A stretch of 64,000 bases of DNA, from NCBI RefSeq assembly GCF_032814565.1, contig NZ_CP136521.1, forward strand, positions 3,444,501-3,508,500, written 5' to 3'. Positions within the stretch are counted from its first letter, which is position 1. Each line of letters begins with the position of its first letter. This stretch comes from Hwangdonia lutea (GTDB taxonomy: Bacteria; Bacteroidota; Bacteroidia; Flavobacteriales; Flavobacteriaceae). The position numbers and the translations under genes were made by a program. The notes under the pieces were generated by a model, which had not been told where the DNA came from, made no database searches, and was given only the letters and a program-made list of their open reading frames with translations. This document shows, one piece after another, positions 53,038-62,760 of the stretch.

Positions 53038-54660
53038 TCATTTAATAATCAATTTTGAAGCAGCTTTATCATTCACTTTAAAAAGATAAAGACCAGATTT
53101 AACATCTTTAAGATTCAGTTTTACTTCATTCAAACTATTATAATCAACATCTAATATTTTTTTTCCTAAAATAGAATATAGTTTGATGTTATTAATTTGA
53201 TTGCCTTTTATTATTAAATCTTTTGATGCCTTTAATGGGTTTGGAAAAAATGTATAGGCCTTATCAAATTGCTTATCATCAGTAGAAAGAGATGATCCTA
53301 AATTTTCCGATAATGCAATCACCAAACTAGTACCTTTATCAAATTTAACTATGTTTCCAGCTGCATCAGTTTGATTAGCCACATTGGTTGGATTTGGAGC
53401 CATAAACGACATAAATAAGTATTTATAATCTGGCGTAAATGTAATACCTGTGGGTTCAGCGTCATGTGGTGTAATGCCAAACAGCTCAACTTGTGGACTC
53501 GCTTGTGTATGTCCGTTTTCAACAACCCAAATATAAAACTGTTTATTTCCAGAATTATCATCTTGAAGCACCCAAAGATTTCCGTCTCCATCAAAAGCTA
53601 AATTATCATTGCCTCCTCCCCAAGCTACTGATGTAGTACTAATTCCATCATTAATATCATAACTCATAGCACCAACATATGTTTCCATAGTAACAGTCGA
53701 AGCAGATGCTTCAAGTGGGTCAGAATCTGAAAACCTATATACTCTTTGATCTGGAGCACCTTTAACAGCAAAGTAAATCATGCCGTCTAGACCAATTTCA
53801 ACATCTTCTATTCCTTCAAATTCAGTAGCTCCGGCTGCTAAACTCAATTCATTAGTAATGTTTTGATGCGCTGGTAGTTGATGAGCAGGATTTGTACTGT
53901 CATTAATTAATATCCATGAACCTGCACCGCTTTTAGAGCCCGAAAACACATATAGATTTCCAGCACTTAAATCTTGAGGATTGGTTGCTACAAATTTGTA
54001 TAAGAAGCCATGCCCAACGGTATCATCAGCTCCTTGGTAAACTGTTCGGTTATTAGAATGAATAGCAACATTTTCATGCTTAAAATTACCCATAGCCCAA
54101 TGTTTGCCAATTACTGTTTTTGTTGCTGGATTAATTTCAATATTCCAACCTATATCATTATAACCATCAAAATTAAAATCTGTTAACCCTGTGCCTCCTT
54201 CATTATATGCAACCTCCTCACAAGAAATAACTGTTCCCCAAGCGGTTACTGCCCCGGAGCAATTTGCTGCTGTACCACCAACTGCTGCGAAGTTTAAATC
54301 TTCAGAAGCGGGTGTCTCCCACAATTTAGTAGTTGCATTAAAATTGATATCTAATATTTGTACGCCTCCTCCTCCATCAGTCAATATACTTCCTTCTGAA
54401 TTGATACTCAAATAACCATTTGTGCTACTTCCAGCAATGGGAACATAAGCAGTAAAATCTGGTTTTACTTTAAAGGTACCACCTGCTGTTAAGGGGTCTC
54501 CCGTTTCTATAATCTTTTGAAACTTGTGAGATGACGGAATTACAAATTGATCCGTTTGTGATGCCGGTGTTACTGATGTGAAATCAGCAATATTTTGCGA
54601 TTGAAATGTATAGGTTGCGAAAAAGAAAAGGGACAGCATGGTAATTTTTAATAGTTTCAT
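53038..54660 (-). CDS. Secreted PhoX-type (DUF839) protein with T9SS sorting domain
   Basis: 540 aa. A signal peptide ends TYTFQSQ. The main domain shows GSILTDGGGGVQILDINF, TAWGTVISCEE and GHGFLYKFVATNPQ, and fits the PhoX/DUF839 beta-propeller alkaline phosphatase family (calcium and iron dependent). The last about 75 residues (AYTFFPNPLKASKDLIIKG ... GLYLFKVNDKAASKLIIK) are a type A T9SS sorting tail. The protein should be secreted to the cell surface and act on organic phosphate. Monocistronic. Confidence 0.9.
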   Translation of the reverse strand: MKLLKITMLSLFFFATYTFQSQNIADFTSVTPASQTDQFVIPSSHKFQKIIETGDPLTAGGTFKVKPDFTAYVPIAGSSTNGYLSINSEGSILTDGGGGVQILDINFNATTKLWETPASEDLNFAAVGGTAANCSGAVTAWGTVISCEEVAYNEGGTGLTDFNFDGYNDIGWNIEINPATKTVIGKHWAMGNFKHENVAIHSNNRTVYQGADDTVGHGFLYKFVATNPQDLSAGNLYVFSGSKSGAGSWILINDSTNPAHQLPAHQNITNELSLAAGATEFEGIEDVEIGLDGMIYFAVKGAPDQRVYRFSDSDPLEASASTVTMETYVGAMSYDINDGISTTSVAWGGGNDNLAFDGDGNLWVLQDDNSGNKQFYIWVVENGHTQASPQVELFGITPHDAEPTGITFTPDYKYLFMSFMAPNPTNVANQTDAAGNIVKFDKGTSLVIALSENLGSSLSTDDKQFDKAYTFFPNPLKASKDLIIKGNQINNIKLYSILGKKILDVDYNSLNEVKLNLKDVKSGLYLFKVNDKAASKLIIK

Positions 54661-54698
54661 AATTTCTATTATTTAAATTAATACTGAAAGAGATTCCC

Positions 54699-54738
54699 AA
54701 AAAAAAGGATTTAGTATAAAATTACTAAATCCTTTTTT
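54699..54738. terminator. Bidirectional terminator downstream of leuB
   Basis: GGATTTAGTA, a 6-nt loop, TACTAAATCC, with A run before and T run after. The 10-bp stem is 27 nt beyond the leuB stop and ends the leucine operon. Confidence 0.88.
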
Positions 54739-54764
54739 AAAACAACAATCTAAGTGATTGTTTT

Positions 54765-55823
54765 TTAGATATTTGCAGCCAACCAATCCCCTACTTCTTT
54801 GGTGCCGTAGGCTTTTCCACCTTCAGCCAAATCTTCGGTAACTACACCTTCAGCTAATGCTTTATTTACAGCATCTCTAATGGCTTTACCTTCTTCGGGT
54901 AAATTAAAAGCAGTCTCAAACATCATAGCAGCCGATAAAACCGTTGCCATAGGGTTGGCAATATTTTGTCCCGTGGCTTGAGGGTACGATCCGTGAATGG
55001 GCTCGAACAAAGCAATATCAGCACCCATAGAAGCCGATGGCATCAACCCCATCGAACCTGAAATTACCGATGCTTCATCCGTTAAAATATCACCAAACAA
55101 GTTTTCGGTTATCAGCACATCGTAGCTATTTGGCCATTGTACCAAACGCATCGCTACGGCATCAACAAACTCGTAGCTCACTTCCACTTCCGGATAATCT
55201 TTTTCCATTGCTTGCACCGTTTCACGCCATAAACGCGAGGTTTCCAAAACGTTGGCCTTATCCACACAGCATAATTTTTTACGGCGTGTCATGGCCAATT
55301 CAAAGCCTTTTTTCGCTAAACGTTGTACCTCTTCGCGCGTGTAAACACAGTTGTCATAAGCCGTTTCACCGTTGTCTCTTCGCCCCTTTTCTCCAAAGTA
55401 AATACCTCCGGTAAGCTCTCGCAAAAACACCAAATCGGTTCCTTCAATACGCTCTTTTTTCAAGGGCGATTTATCCAATAACGACGGAAATGTAAACGTT
55501 GGTCGCACATTGGCAAACAAGCCCAATTTTTTACGCATTTTCAATAAACCCTGTTCCGGGCGTACAGGCGCACTCGGGTCGTTATCGTATTTCGGGTGAC
55601 CAATGGCACCAAACAAAACCGCATCCGAAGCTGCACAAACAGCATGCGTTTCGTCCGGGTAAGGTTCACCAACAGCATCAATGGCAGCGGCGCCCGTTAA
55701 GGCAGGTTTCCATGTAATTTCGTGTCCAAATTTCTTGGCAACCGCGTCGCTAACTTTTACGGCTTGATCTATAACCTCTGGTCCAATGCCGTCTCCGGCT
55801 AAAAGGGCAATATTAAATTTCAT
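54765..55823 (-). CDS. leuB: 3-isopropylmalate dehydrogenase
   Basis: 352 aa, full length. It has [40 protein letters not shown], the catalytic [13 protein letters not shown] and the NAD-site [18 protein letters not shown]. It oxidises 3-isopropylmalate to 2-oxoisocaproate precursor. It is the last gene of leuC-leuD-leuA-leuB, separated from leuA by 299 bp that contain a dispersed repeat. Confidence 0.97.
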   Translation of the reverse strand: MKFNIALLAGDGIGPEVIDQAVKVSDAVAKKFGHEITWKPALTGAAAIDAVGEPYPDETHAVCAASDAVLFGAIGHPKYDNDPSAPVRPEQGLLKMRKKLGLFANVRPTFTFPSLLDKSPLKKERIEGTDLVFLRELTGGIYFGEKGRRDNGETAYDNCVYTREEVQRLAKKGFELAMTRRKKLCCVDKANVLETSRLWRETVQAMEKDYPEVEVSYEFVDAVAMRLVQWPNSYDVLITENLFGDILTDEASVISGSMGLMPSASMGADIALFEPIHGSYPQATGQNIANPMATVLSAAMMFETAFNLPEEGKAIRDAVNKALAEGVVTEDLAEGGKAYGTKEVGDWLAANI

Positions 55824-55907
55824 TATTATTTATTTTATATTTTAAATTTCTATTTTTAATGGCACTTCGCGTAATTCCAATTTGTATTGGAATAGTATCG
55901 AGAAGTT

Positions 55908-56035
55908 GGGCGTTCCCTTCACTTTATACCTACAAGGTTAAAAAAGAAACCTTGCAGGAAACGCTTCGGTCGGGCTTTCGGCAGTCGCTCCCTCCTCCGT
56001 CGGGGAGCTTCAACAAATGCCTCAATCCCTAACGC
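55908..56035. repeat. Dispersed repeat, copy interrupted by a second hairpin element
   Basis: Same family as 1750-1836: it starts GGGCGTTCCC and ends CTCAATCCCTAACGC, with GGTCGGGCTTTCGG in common. About 45 bp is inserted near the left end. It contains CCTACAAGGTT (55929-55939) pairing with AACCTTGCAGG (55948-55958). CTTC occurs on both sides of the insert, resembling a target duplication. It lies between leuA and leuB in the transcribed spacer. Confidence 0.72.
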
Positions 56036-56122
56036 GGAACCCTCACACTTTTAAATTAAAGTGATTCGTATTTTTTATTAGATAAGCTTTCATCTTCGGT
56101 CTTCTACTATCCTTCATCCTTT

Positions 56123-57643
56123 TCAACTTACTATAATATTCAACATTTTCTCGGTGGCCTTAATCGCCGAAACGGTTTGATCGGAATCCAAACCACGGGT
56201 TTTAAATTCCTTTTCTGTATTCTTCCAAGTAATAATGGTTTCACACAACGCATCCGATCGGCTCCCCGGTGGAATCCTAACCGCATAATCAATCAAATCG
56301 GGCAACACGAGTTTTTTTCGTTTAAACACATTTCTTATCGCGTTTATAAAAGCATCAAACTGTCCGTCGCCCTGAGAGTGCTCTTCAAAAGTCTCGTTTT
56401 CAATACTAATCGACACTGTTGTTGAAGGCTTTAATCCTTTGGAATGTGTTAATACATACGAGTTCACTTTTACCTTTTCCTCATAAGTCCTGTCTAAAAC
56501 ATCCGAAATAATATAAGGCAAATCCTCTTTGGTGACCACCTGTTTTTTATCGCCCAACTCAATAATACGTTGGGTAACCTTTTTTAAATCCTCATCGTCC
56601 AGCTGAAGTCCCAACTCCTGTAAATTCTTTTGAATGTTCGCTTTTCCCGATGCTTTTCCTAAAGCATATTGCCGCTTTCTACCAAAACGTTCGGGCAACA
56701 AATCGCTAAAATAAAGGTTCTTTTTGTTGTCGCCATCGGCATGAATTCCAGCCGTTTGCGTAAATACATTGGCGCCAATAACCGGTTTGTTGGCAGGTAT
56801 CATAACCCCCGAAAAATTCTCCACCAGCTTACTAACGGTATATAAAACCTTTTCGTTTACACCAATTTCAACACCTGGCATAAAATCGTTTATAACCGCA
56901 ATAGTGCTTGCCATGGGTGCGTTTCCGGCGCGTTCGCCCATGCCGTTTACCGTTAAATGTAAACCGTTGGCTCCAGCCTTTAAAGCTTCCATTACATTGG
57001 CAACGCCCAAATCGTAATCGTTGTGCGCGTGAAAATCGAAATGTAAATTGGGATATTTATCTTTTATTTCCTTTACAAATGCGTAAGATTCTTGAGGTGT
57101 TAAAATACCCAAAGTGTCCGGTAACATGATACGCTTTACAGGTTGCGTTGATAAAAACGCTAAAAACTCAAACACATAAGCTTTAGAGTTTCGCATGCCA
57201 TTGCTCCAATCTTCTAAATATATATTGGTTTCAATGTCACTCTCTTTAGCTAATCGTAATGTTTTTTCTATTTCTTTAAAGTGCTGATTTGAAGTCTTTT
57301 TAAGCTGATGGGTTAAATGGTTTAATGAACCTTTGGTTAACAAATTTTGAACCTTGGCACCTGCCTCCTTCATCCAATTGATGGACACACCGTTATCAAC
57401 AAAAGTCAATACTTCAACGGCATGTAAATATCCGTTTTCAGCGGCCCATTGTGTAACATCTTTTACGGCTTGCAGTTCGCCTTCAGACACTCGTGCTGAA
57501 GCAATTTCAATACGATCTACCTTTAATTCTTCCAGTAAAAGTTTTGCAATGGTTAACTTTTCAGAAGCAGAAAACGACACACTCGATGTTTGTTCGCCAT
57601 CGCGTAATGTCGTGTCCATTATTTCTATACGTCGTGTTGCCAT
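56123..57643 (-). CDS. leuA: 2-isopropylmalate synthase / citramalate synthase family
   Basis: 506 aa. The catalytic barrel has IMDTTLRDGEQTSSVSFSA, FDFHAHNDYDLGVANVMEAL and VNGMGERAGNAP. The C-terminal LeuA-type allosteric domain spans about 385-505. Its sequence is of the longer LeuA/CimA group, so citramalate synthase is an alternative. Its position between leuD and leuB favours leucine synthesis. The leuA start directly follows the leuD stop with no gap. Confidence 0.88.
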   Translation of the reverse strand: MATRRIEIMDTTLRDGEQTSSVSFSASEKLTIAKLLLEELKVDRIEIASARVSEGELQAVKDVTQWAAENGYLHAVEVLTFVDNGVSINWMKEAGAKVQNLLTKGSLNHLTHQLKKTSNQHFKEIEKTLRLAKESDIETNIYLEDWSNGMRNSKAYVFEFLAFLSTQPVKRIMLPDTLGILTPQESYAFVKEIKDKYPNLHFDFHAHNDYDLGVANVMEALKAGANGLHLTVNGMGERAGNAPMASTIAVINDFMPGVEIGVNEKVLYTVSKLVENFSGVMIPANKPVIGANVFTQTAGIHADGDNKKNLYFSDLLPERFGRKRQYALGKASGKANIQKNLQELGLQLDDEDLKKVTQRIIELGDKKQVVTKEDLPYIISDVLDRTYEEKVKVNSYVLTHSKGLKPSTTVSISIENETFEEHSQGDGQFDAFINAIRNVFKRKKLVLPDLIDYAVRIPPGSRSDALCETIITWKNTEKEFKTRGLDSDQTVSAIKATEKMLNIIVS

Positions 57644-58240
57644 TTACAACATCAAATCATTAGCAAAAGATTCTATTTCACCTTTCATATTCTGAAGATA
57701 ATCAATATCATCAAAACCATTGAGCATGTTTTCTTTCTTATAGCTATTAATTTCAAAAGATTCTTGAGCTCCGGTCGATTTGATGGTGATTGTTTGTTTG
57801 GGCAAGTTTACCTCTATTTCTGTGTTGGGGTCTTTGTAGATTTCCTCAAAAATTTGTTCTGAAAATTCTGGGCTAACCTGAACCGGTAAAACGCCAACAT
57901 TTAAACAATTGTTTCTAAAAATATCGGCAAAGAAACTCGAAACCACACAACGGAATCCATAATCGTAAACCGCCCAAGCCGCGTGTTCTCTTGATGAACC
58001 CGAACCGAAGTTTTTGCCTCCAACTAAAATTTTTCCGCTATAAATGGGGTTGTTTAAAACGAAACTTTCTTTTGGTGTATCGTCATTATTATATCTCCAA
58101 TCACGGAACAGATTATCGCCAAAACCTTCTCGTTTTGTAGCTTTTAAAAAACGTGCTGGTATAATCTGGTCGGTATCAACATTTTCCAAAGGTAATGGAA
58201 CTGCGGTACTGGTTAGTGTTGTAAATTTATCGTAAGCCAT
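57644..58240 (-). CDS. leuD: 3-isopropylmalate dehydratase small subunit
   Basis: 198 aa. [26 protein letters not shown] and the substrate-binding [24 protein letters not shown] are the aconitase swivel domain signature. It pairs with LeuC to isomerise 2-isopropylmalate. It lies 71 nt downstream of leuC and abuts leuA. Confidence 0.97.
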   Translation of the reverse strand: MAYDKFTTLTSTAVPLPLENVDTDQIIPARFLKATKREGFGDNLFRDWRYNNDDTPKESFVLNNPIYSGKILVGGKNFGSGSSREHAAWAVYDYGFRCVVSSFFADIFRNNCLNVGVLPVQVSPEFSEQIFEEIYKDPNTEIEVNLPKQTITIKSTGAQESFEINSYKKENMLNGFDDIDYLQNMKGEIESFANDLML

Positions 58241-58311
58241 GTTTTATAAGTTTAAAGTTCAATATTAAATATTCAAGGTTTTAAAACGTCTTAATATTTT
58301 ACTTTTGTATT

Positions 58312-59706
58312 TTAAATTAATTCTCTAGGGTCTGTAACCACACCAGTAACTGCTGCTGCTGCTGCAACCAACGGGCTTGCCAATAAGGTTCGAGAACCTG
58401 GACCTTGGCGACCTTCAAAGTTTCTATTGGAGGTGCTTACCGCATATTTTCCTGCAGGTACTTTATCGTCGTTCATTGCCAAACAAGCCGAACAACCCGG
58501 TTGTCTTAAAACAAAACCAGCTTCGTTAATAATATCTAAAAGACCTTCTTCTTTAATCTTGTCTTGAACTTCGTGAGACCCGGGAACTAACCACGCCGTG
58601 ATATTTTCAGCTTTTTTTCGGCCTTTAACAATGGATGCAAACGCACGAAAGTCTTCAATTCTACCATTGGTACAACTGCCCAAGAATACGTAATCTACTT
58701 TTTTGCCAATCATGGCATCGTTTTCTTTATATCCCATATAATTCAAAGACTTATTGTAAGTCGCTACGCCACCTTCAACAGCTTCGGCGTTTGGTATATT
58801 TTTAGAAATGCCTATTCCCATGCCCGGATTTGTTCCGTAAGTAATCATTGGTTCAATATCACTGGCATTAAAGGTCAATTCTTTATCAAAAGTTGCATCG
58901 GCATCGGTTTTTAGGGTTTTCCAATGTTCTACGGCTTTATCCCAAGCTTCACCTTTAAGAGATAGTGGTTTGTCTTTTAAATAAGCGAAAGTGGTTTCAT
59001 CTGGTGCAATCATGCCGCCACGAGCTCCCATTTCAATGGATAAATTACATACCGTCATACGGCCTTCCATGGTCATATTTTCAAAAACATCACCAGCGTA
59101 TTCAACAAAATAGCCTGTAGCGCCAGAAGTTGATAATTGCGAAATGATATATAAAGCCACATCCTTTGGCGTAACACCTTTACCCAATTGCCCATTTACA
59201 TTAATGCGCATTTTTTTAGGCTTAGGTTGCATGATGCATTGTGTAGACAGTACCATTTCGACTTCGGAAGTTCCAATACCAAAGGCGATGGCTCCAAAAG
59301 CACCGTGAGTTGATGTGTGCGAATCGCCACAAACAATTGTAGCGCCCGGGAATGTAATACCATTCTCTGGCCCAACCACGTGAACGATACCGTTCTTTTT
59401 ATGCCCTAATCCCCAATGGCTGATACCGTATTCGTTAGAATTATCTTCCAACGCTTTTAGTTGATTTGCCGATAAGGGGTCTTCAACTGGTAAATGCTGG
59501 TTTATAGTTGGGGTATTGTGGTCTGCCGTAGCAAATGTACGTTCGGGGTATAACACACTAAGGCCTCTACTTTTTAATCCTAAAAAAGCAACGGGGCTAG
59601 TTACTTCGTGTATAAAATGGCGATCAATAAAAAACACATCTGGCCCACCTTCAATCTTTCTTACAACGTGCGAATCCCACACTTTGTCAAACAATGTTTT
59701 ACTCAT
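58312..59706 (-). CDS. leuC: 3-isopropylmalate dehydratase large subunit
   Basis: 464 aa. It has the aconitase-type 4Fe-4S cysteines in [18 protein letters not shown] and [20 protein letters not shown], and [21 protein letters not shown]. It is the first gene of the leucine operon, with a -7 box TAAATTTG about 28 nt upstream of the ATG. Confidence 0.97.
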   Translation of the reverse strand: MSKTLFDKVWDSHVVRKIEGGPDVFFIDRHFIHEVTSPVAFLGLKSRGLSVLYPERTFATADHNTPTINQHLPVEDPLSANQLKALEDNSNEYGISHWGLGHKKNGIVHVVGPENGITFPGATIVCGDSHTSTHGAFGAIAFGIGTSEVEMVLSTQCIMQPKPKKMRINVNGQLGKGVTPKDVALYIISQLSTSGATGYFVEYAGDVFENMTMEGRMTVCNLSIEMGARGGMIAPDETTFAYLKDKPLSLKGEAWDKAVEHWKTLKTDADATFDKELTFNASDIEPMITYGTNPGMGIGISKNIPNAEAVEGGVATYNKSLNYMGYKENDAMIGKKVDYVFLGSCTNGRIEDFRAFASIVKGRKKAENITAWLVPGSHEVQDKIKEEGLLDIINEAGFVLRQPGCSACLAMNDDKVPAGKYAVSTSNRNFEGRQGPGSRTLLASPLVAAAAAVTGVVTDPRELI

Positions 59707-59734
59707 AAAATATCTTATAATTTAGTAAGGAATA

Positions 59735-59742
59735 CAAATTTA
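59735..59742 (-). promoter_or_regulatory. -7 element of the leu operon
   Basis: On the minus strand TAAATTTG, 28 nt before the leuC ATG. A -33 TTG at the normal distance is not clear. Confidence 0.5.
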
Positions 59743-59899
59743 TAGTATAATAGAGTTATTTAAAACTTTAGGGCGCTCTGTTATTGAATTTTTATAAAAT
59801 TTCCAATAGAAGCATTATAAATTGAATTTTATGCAACAGAACAACTGAATTGATTATAATATTTAAAACGATTTTTCAACCCTTTGGCTCGTTTAGAAT

Positions 59900-60259
59900 T
59901 TAGATGTTTTTACCATGCGCTTTGGGCTTCCCGTCTTCACCCAAATTAACCATGATAATGTTGGAAATGGTAATTATGGTTTCGTGCGTCATAATATTTC
60001 TAACCTCACAGCTTAAGGCGATATAAGCGTTTCCAACCTTGGTGATTTCAATACCAATTTCTACAACATCACCCTGTTTTGCCGAGGCTACAAATTCGAT
60101 TGCGCCCATAGATTTGGTAACTACTTTTTTGTTATCAAATTGAATAATGGCAAACAAGGCTGCTTCTTCGTCTATCCATTCTAAAAGGCGACCGCCAAAA
60201 AGGGTGCCGTTTGGGTTTAAATCTTCGGGTTTAATCCATTTTCTTGTTTGAAATTTCAT
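59900..60259 (-). CDS. Acyl-CoA thioesterase (YciA-like hotdog)
   Basis: 119 aa. RKWIKPEDLNPNGTLFGGRLLEWIDEEAA is the hotdog active-site segment; VVTKSMGAIEFVASAKQGDVVEIGIEI follows. It hydrolyses acyl-CoA thioesters in the cytosol. Single gene upstream of and in the same orientation as the leu operon but separated from it by 190 nt. Confidence 0.9.
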   Translation of the reverse strand: MKFQTRKWIKPEDLNPNGTLFGGRLLEWIDEEAALFAIIQFDNKKVVTKSMGAIEFVASAKQGDVVEIGIEITKVGNAYIALSCEVRNIMTHETIITISNIIMVNLGEDGKPKAHGKNI

Positions 60260-60532
60260 GTGTTAAATTGTAGTTTTTATAATAATTTTTGTTGCTGATT
60301 GCCATTGGGAACCGATAAGAAAAATTCCAATTCGAAATTGATTTTTTAATAAAATATGTTGATAATTAAGATTAATCTATTGTTTCCCAAAATTTTACTT
60401 GCTGATGTTTGGCGTTTTAAATTTTATTTAAAGATAGAAAAATCTTCATTGTTAATAACCCGGTTGATAATAATAAAGGTATTGATAATTACAAGGGCTG
60501 ATTATTGATACATTTAATGAAAATCCTAAACC

Positions 60533-60949
60533 ATGAACTCACGATTATTAAACCTAAAAAGTATTCGCCCCGAAATTTCATCGACAACTATTAAAGATAA
60601 CATGAGTGCGGATGAGCGTTTTCAGAATTTAGTTTTGCGCCCTGTTATTAAGCTGCAAAATGATTTGCTTATTGAAGTTTTTAAAAATTATGTGGTTAAA
60701 CATAAATCTGTTTTTTATGATTTGTCTCTACAAAAGCGCATGGATTATATTGAAAATGCCATTCAAAAAGATATGAAATTTAGAAACTCTGTAAAAGGCA
60801 TGATTATCGGACTTTTTACTGTTGAAGAATATTTAATCTACATTGAAAACTCCTCGGCTTTAAACAAACGCATGATGCATATTGTAAAGGAGCGTTTGTT
60901 AAGCCATATTCAATTGTTTGAAAAACCCGAATTGTTAGCGGCGGTTTAA
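60533..60949 (+). CDS. Conserved hypothetical protein, 138 aa
   Basis: Unrecognised. It is a basic, all-helical soluble protein (SADERFQNLVLRPVIKLQNDLLIEVFKNYV, SLQKRMDYIENAIQKDMKFRNSVKGMIIGLFTVEEYLIYIEN). It looks like a conserved flavobacterial protein; similar sequences are sometimes labelled glyoxalase, but no such motif is present. It is convergent with the DUF2461 gene (4-nt gap). Confidence 0.75.
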   Translation: MNSRLLNLKSIRPEISSTTIKDNMSADERFQNLVLRPVIKLQNDLLIEVFKNYVVKHKSVFYDLSLQKRMDYIENAIQKDMKFRNSVKGMIIGLFTVEEYLIYIENSSALNKRMMHIVKERLLSHIQLFEKPELLAAV

Positions 60950-60953
60950 AAAG

Positions 60954-61634
60954 CTATTCAATTAAAGACACGCCATTTAAATCGGTAGTAAGCACATCAC
61001 TCATATAATCGAAATACGGACGAATGGCTTTAAACGACGCATTGACATCGTCTAAAAAACCAGGGTTTAAAACATCTTTGTCAGTATATTTTTTAACGAA
61101 AATATATTGTTTCTTTTTAATTAAATCGATGGCTTTGTGTGCTTTATCAAAACCTCTAGGGGCAGATTTTACTTCGTCGCCAACTAAGCCTCCCCAAACT
61201 TTCTTAAAGGATTTGTTTTCAATTATATTCCGGATTTCTTGGTCGTCCATTTCAAATTCCTTGCGAATGCGCAACAAATCTTCTTTAGCAGGCTCCCAAA
61301 ATCCGGTAGCTATAAAGCTCTCGTTGTTAGGCTGAATATGCAGATAATAGCCACCACGTAATTTGGGCTTTGCTCTGTGAAACGAGCCTCCAAAATGGGT
61401 TTTGTATGGTAGCTTATTTTTAGAAAAACGAACATCCCTGTATATTCTAAAAATTTTTAGTTTGTCTATCTCGTCGTGTTTATTTAGATTTTCTAAAACC
61501 GAATTATAAATTTTTTTAATCTCAGTTTCAATCGCTTTAAACTCTGGTTTGTTTTCGTTAAACCAATCGCGATTGTTGTTTTTTTCCAGTTTTTTAAAAA
61601 AGTTTAATGCCAATTTTAATGCCTGTGTGCTCAT
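60954..61634 (-). CDS. DUF2461 protein
   Basis: 226 aa from the ATG at 61634 (MSTQALKLALNFFKKLEKNN); an upstream in-frame ATG at 61664 overlaps the terminator and is rejected. NRDWFNENKPEFKAIETEIKKIYNSV and RIYRDVRFSKNKLPYKTHFGGSFHRAK match DUF2461, a family of unknown function. It is cytosolic. Confidence 0.9.
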   Translation of the reverse strand: MSTQALKLALNFFKKLEKNNNRDWFNENKPEFKAIETEIKKIYNSVLENLNKHDEIDKLKIFRIYRDVRFSKNKLPYKTHFGGSFHRAKPKLRGGYYLHIQPNNESFIATGFWEPAKEDLLRIRKEFEMDDQEIRNIIENKSFKKVWGGLVGDEVKSAPRGFDKAHKAIDLIKKKQYIFVKKYTDKDVLNPGFLDDVNASFKAIRPYFDYMSDVLTTDLNGVSLIE

Positions 61635-61663
61635 CCAATTTTTTTTTGAGTTTCTAAAATACA

Positions 61664-61690
61664 AAAAGTCCCGAATTAATCGGGACTTTT
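61664..61690. terminator. Bidirectional terminator
   Basis: AAAAGTCCCGA, a 5-nt loop, TCGGGACTTTT: an 11-bp stem. It ends the minus-strand small secreted protein gene (61716-62279) before the DUF2461 gene begins. Confidence 0.88.
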
Positions 61691-61715
61691 ATAAGTATCT
61701 TAACAAGAGATGTTG

Positions 61716-62279
61716 CTATTTCATTTCATTAATCTCTTTGCTATAGGTCATTTTTTTAACGCGCTTTGTGTTTTCATCAAAATATTCAACAACAAAGTTT
61801 CCATTTTTATCAAAATAGCCAATGCCATTGTGCATCTCACCTCTTATTATATAGTTTCCACTGGCGCTTGTAGACCATGCTTTTCCTATTTTAACAAATT
61901 CATTATTGTCATTATCAAATATAATGTCGAAGCCTTTATCGTTTGGTGTAAACTTGTAAGTTTGATCGCCGCTAACAAAAAATGTTTCTTTTGTTAAAAT
62001 GTCATAATCAGCATCGTTGTCATCATCGACCATAACCATTTTTTCTACTTTTTTGGTAGCGTTTACACGGCTTTGATTAACTTTATTTTTATCGTTTTTG
62101 TCAAGTTTAACATCGGCCGTTTCGCGCGTAATGACTTTAACTTTTTTCTCCTTGGTTTCTTTGTCGTTTTTGGTTTTAACGACTTTTACCTTGGTTTCTT
62201 GTTTTACTTCTTTTGGTTTTTCCTGTGCCATGGCACTACCAATAAACAGTAGTGCAAACACATATATTAAATTTTTCAT
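61716..62279 (-). CDS. Secreted Lys-rich protein of unknown function
   Basis: 187 aa. A signal peptide ends FIGSAMAQ. Residues 20-85 are Lys/Val/Thr-rich low complexity, and the C-terminal half (DYDILTKETFFVSGDQTYKF ... GYFDKNGNFVVEYFDE) is beta-rich. The family is not recognised. It lies 45 nt downstream of the small lipoprotein gene on the same strand, so they may be cotranscribed. Confidence 0.78.
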   Translation of the reverse strand: MKNLIYVFALLFIGSAMAQEKPKEVKQETKVKVVKTKNDKETKEKKVKVITRETADVKLDKNDKNKVNQSRVNATKKVEKMVMVDDDNDADYDILTKETFFVSGDQTYKFTPNDKGFDIIFDNDNNEFVKIGKAWSTSASGNYIIRGEMHNGIGYFDKNGNFVVEYFDENTKRVKKMTYSKEINEMK

Positions 62280-62324
62280 ATTTGTTTATAGTTTAATGTT
62301 TAAAAAAAGGTTTAGTGTTGTTTA

Positions 62325-62549
62325 TTAACTTTTAACACTGTCTTTTTTTGCTTCTTCTTTTATTTCCTTGATTTCATCTTTTACATCTTCAACAGCATCT
62401 TTTACATCATCAGAGGCATTCTCTAATTCATCGCCAATGTTATCAATAGCTTCTTCTATTTTTTCATCGGTTGTTTTTTTCTCCCTACAGCTTGTAAAAA
62501 CTGTAGATGTTGTAAATACTAATGCTAATATTAAAATTATTTTTTTCAT
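62325..62549 (-). CDS. Small coiled-coil lipoprotein
   Basis: 74 aa. The lipobox is TVFTSCREKK. The mature part is an acidic/basic heptad-like helix (DEKIEEAIDNIGDELENASDDVKDAVEDVKDEI), resembling small envelope-stress lipoproteins such as YtxH-type helices. It is probably anchored in the outer or inner membrane. Possible operon with the next gene. Confidence 0.82.
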   Translation of the reverse strand: MKKIILILALVFTTSTVFTSCREKKTTDEKIEEAIDNIGDELENASDDVKDAVEDVKDEIKEIKEEAKKDSVKS

Positions 62550-62760
62550 GATTTTTAGTTTTAAATTGATTGTTTTAAAAAGATAATAGCTTATTAAATT
62601 TAAAATAAACCTACTCTAGTTTTTAGAGAATTTGTATGATATCCATTTAAAAATAGGTTTGGTTGTCTTTAATTAAATTACGTCCTATAAATTAATGATG
62701 GATGTTTTTTTAACCTTTTTTAACGAGACATGTTAAAAGCCGTTAATATTTAATTATTGT

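Noticed and set aside
59792-59815. Seven-codon ORF MLLLEIL upstream of leuC, a possible leucine leader peptide
   Set aside because: Four of seven residues are Leu, but the clear -7 box (59735-59742) lies downstream of it, no promoter was found upstream and no attenuator hairpin follows. An ORF this short in A/T-rich DNA can arise by chance.
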